A stretch of 8,513 nt of DNA from Spirochaetota bacterium (GTDB lineage: Bacteria; Spirochaetota; UBA4802; UB4802). Below, piece by piece: positions 7,088-8,513 of the stretch (positions are counted from its first letter, which is position 1; every line of letters begins with the position of its first letter). Where the stretch lies: NCBI GenBank assembly GCA_018399855.1, contig JAGYNX010000076.1, positions 1 through 8,513 on the forward strand. Direction: 5' to 3'. Position numbers and translations under genes: made by a program. Under the pieces are notes generated by a model. That model made no database searches and had not been told where the DNA came from. It saw only the letters and a program-made list of their open reading frames with translations.

Positions 7088-8007
7088 AAGGATTCATCTT
7101 TGCTGCCGGGTATGGGACACGTGTGCGTCCTCTTACCGATTCCGTCCCCAAGCCATTATTGCCCATTTGTAATGTGCCGTCTATTCTTTATTCATTGATG
7201 CTTATGAAAGAAGCAGGCATCCAGACGGTTGTGTGTAACCTGCATTATCTCGCTGAAGATATTATCGCGTACTTTCAGGCCCATGATAATTTCGGGTTTG
7301 ATATGCACTTTACCATCGAAGAAGAAATACTGGGCACCGGCGGGGGACTGAAAAACTGTGAACAACTGCTGAATGATGACAGCATATTGCTCTGCAACAG
7401 CGATGCAGTTTTTGACATCCCCGTTAAAAAGCTTCTTGAAGCGTACAGGGCATCAGGCAGCCCGGGAATGCTGGTCTTGAAAGATACGGGTATGGCAGAG
7501 CGTCCTGTGTATGTTGAGAATGAAATTATAAAAGATATAAATTATACCTTTTCAAGTAACAGCCATGCACCCTTTGTATACACCGGGATGGCAGTATTGT
7601 CCCCTGAGATTTTCAAATACCTTGAAGAAGGGTTTTCCAGTATAGTGTATACGGGATACACTTCGCTGATACAGCATCATACCCTTGCCCCCTTTCTGCA
7701 CCGGGGATACTGGGTTGACGTGGGTACAACTGAATCATATCACCGTGTAAACATGGAAATTCTTGATACTATTGAATACTGGCAGACTCGATTCAGTTCA
7801 CTGAAAGATGTGTGTCCTTCGGTAACTGGCGGGGATGTACACTTTGAAGATGGTGCAGATGTAACCCGAACGGTAACAGGTGAGGGGAGCAGCCTGGGGG
7901 CGGATTGCCACATACAGAATTCTGTTCTTTTCCCGGGTAGCCGGATAGATCCGGGCAGCCGTTACGATAATGTTATTATTCAAAATGACCTGGTTATACA
8001 GGTGTGA
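7084..8007 (+). CDS. murU: MurU-like sugar-1-phosphate nucleotidyltransferase with C-terminal extension
   Basis: Likely role: UTP + MurNAc-1-P to UDP-MurNAc, the step after AmgK. The N-terminal 230 residues are a nucleotidyltransferase Rossmann domain: nucleotide-binding signature FIFAAGYGTRVRPLT (4-18) with VPKPLLPI (21-28), LGTGGGL (83-89) for base/sugar recognition, SDAVF (106-110; D107 the expected metal ligand, in an NSD rather than the commoner NGD/NAD setting), and GYWVDVGTTESYHRVN (208-223). At 307 residues it is well over the roughly 220 of Pseudomonas MurU; residues about 245-307 add Gly/Asp/Ile-rich sequence with alternating hydrophobics that resembles a short left-handed beta-helix cap, as in GlmU- or ManC-like enzymes. 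GTG at 7084 overlaps the kinase stop; GGGAG 7 nt upstream supports it. Homologues are often annotated as mannose-1-phosphate guanylyltransferase. The family is certain; the MurNAc-1-P specificity comes from the amgK/namZ context. Confidence 0.76.
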   Translation: MKGFIFAAGYGTRVRPLTDSVPKPLLPICNVPSILYSLMLMKEAGIQTVVCNLHYLAEDIIAYFQAHDNFGFDMHFTIEEEILGTGGGLKNCEQLLNDDSILLCNSDAVFDIPVKKLLEAYRASGSPGMLVLKDTGMAERPVYVENEIIKDINYTFSSNSHAPFVYTGMAVLSPEIFKYLEEGFSSIVYTGYTSLIQHHTLAPFLHRGYWVDVGTTESYHRVNMEILDTIEYWQTRFSSLKDVCPSVTGGDVHFEDGADVTRTVTGEGSSLGADCHIQNSVLFPGSRIDPGSRYDNVIIQNDLVIQV

Positions 8008-8014
8008 GGATAGC

Positions 8015-8513
8015 ATGGTAATCAATGGACTGGATATATGGCTTGACGAGATTGATGCGGATAAACAGCCCCCTTTCGCGCTGGTGGCTAACCAGACTTC
8101 GCTGACTGCCAACTGGAAATACAGCTGGCATGCGTTGGGCCGCATGGGGGCAGAACCCGCGGTACTGTTCTCACCGGAACACGGGCTGTTCTCCACGGAA
8201 CAAGACCAGGTGGCCGTTGATGAGCAGCCGGTTGGTGATATGAAAGTGGTAAGCCTTTACGGAAACGATGAAGGATCACTGGTTCCGGACAGGACGCTCT
8301 TTCAAAGTGTTGAAAGTGTTGTCTTTGATATCCAGGATATTGGAACGCGGTATTATACCTATGCCAACACCATGGCCCTTATCATGGAAGAACTGCATGG
8401 AAGCGGTATCGAACTGGTGGTGCTTGACAGGCCCAATCCGCTTGGGGGCACTATAGTGGAAGGGCCCATGCTGGATGAGAGGTTCAGGTCATTTGTGGGG
8501 GTGTTCAATGTGC
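8015..8513 (+). CDS. namZ: NamZ-type exo-beta-N-acetylmuramidase (DUF1343/GH171), 3' truncated by window
   Basis: NamZ cleaves MurNAc from the non-reducing end of peptidoglycan fragments. The first 166 residues are visible; the frame is open to the window edge. Family hallmarks in order: GLDIWL (5-10), LVANQTS (23-29), VLFSPEHGLF (50-59), SLYG (80-83), VFDIQDIGTRYYTY (103-116), LDRPNPLGG (137-145), VEGPMLD (148-154) and SFVG (159-162). These are the DUF1343 signatures. The ATG at 8015 follows the nucleotidyltransferase stop by 7 nt, with GAGGA (8006-8010) 4 nt before it. The protein begins directly at the first domain motif with no hydrophobic leader, so it looks cytoplasmic, unlike the secreted Bacillus enzyme; an in-frame ATG at 7985 adds only ten polar or mixed residues. 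Released MurNAc would be the substrate of the AmgK-like kinase. The family is confident; activity is inferred. Confidence 0.88.
   Translation, partial: MVINGLDIWLDEIDADKQPPFALVANQTSLTANWKYSWHALGRMGAEPAVLFSPEHGLFSTEQDQVAVDEQPVGDMKVVSLYGNDEGSLVPDRTLFQSVESVVFDIQDIGTRYYTYANTMALIMEELHGSGIELVVLDRPNPLGGTIVEGPMLDERFRSFVGVFNV

Noticed and set aside
7084..8007. GlmU or mannose-1-phosphate guanylyltransferase
   Set aside because: GlmU is about 450 residues with a full acyltransferase beta-helix, absent here. A guanylyltransferase role cannot be excluded from motifs alone, but the coupled kinase and muramidase genes favour MurNAc-1-P uridylyltransferase.
1..8513. tRNA, rRNA, riboswitch, CRISPR, insertion sequence or direct-repeat array
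   Set aside because: Almost every base is accounted for by intact same-strand genes, and I saw no repeat family, cloverleaf or transposase-like sequence.

Overview
This 8.5 kb window is a bacterial chromosomal division-and-cell-wall (dcw) cluster. All nine genes lie on the + strand and are nearly contiguous. The order is ftsW (3' end only), murG, murC, ftsQ-like, ftsA, ftsZ, then an AmgK-type sugar kinase, a MurU-type nucleotidyltransferase, and the 5' part of a NamZ/DUF1343 exo-N-acetylmuramidase gene that runs off the right edge. I see no RNA gene, mobile element, repeat array or CRISPR, and no stretch without a gene longer than 69 bases.

Organism: the gene set (FtsW, FtsQ, FtsA with a membrane-targeting helix, FtsZ with a DLDIPAFLRR tail) shows a walled, FtsZ-dividing bacterium of moderate GC content. 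The compact cluster without murB or ddl between murC and ftsQ, and the overall look of FtsA and FtsZ, made me think of Spirochaetota or a related diderm lineage. This is a weak impression from memory, not a demonstrated placement.

Region 1 (1-6043) is the core dcw block. FtsW is the septal glycan polymerase, MurG makes lipid II, MurC adds L-Ala to UDP-MurNAc, the FtsQ-like protein is a divisome bitopic protein, FtsA anchors FtsZ to the membrane, and FtsZ forms the ring. Junctions are tight: TAATG at ftsW/murG, a 2-nt gap at murC/ftsQ, and 19 to 21 nt elsewhere. The exception is ftsA-ftsZ, where 69 nt carry a near-perfect Shine-Dalgarno sequence and a possible -10 box.

Region 2 (6080-8513) starts 36 nt after ftsZ with no visible terminator and is also tightly packed (GTGA overlap, then a 7-nt gap). 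Its three products make a plausible MurNAc salvage route: NamZ releases MurNAc from the non-reducing end of glycan fragments, AmgK phosphorylates MurNAc at C1, and MurU converts MurNAc-1-P to UDP-MurNAc. UDP-MurNAc is the substrate of MurC, encoded upstream in the same run of genes, so salvage would bypass MurA/MurB. This coupling of de novo synthesis, division and wall recycling in one apparent transcription unit is the most interesting feature of the window. The functions are inferred from motifs and gene order; substrate specificity is not proven.
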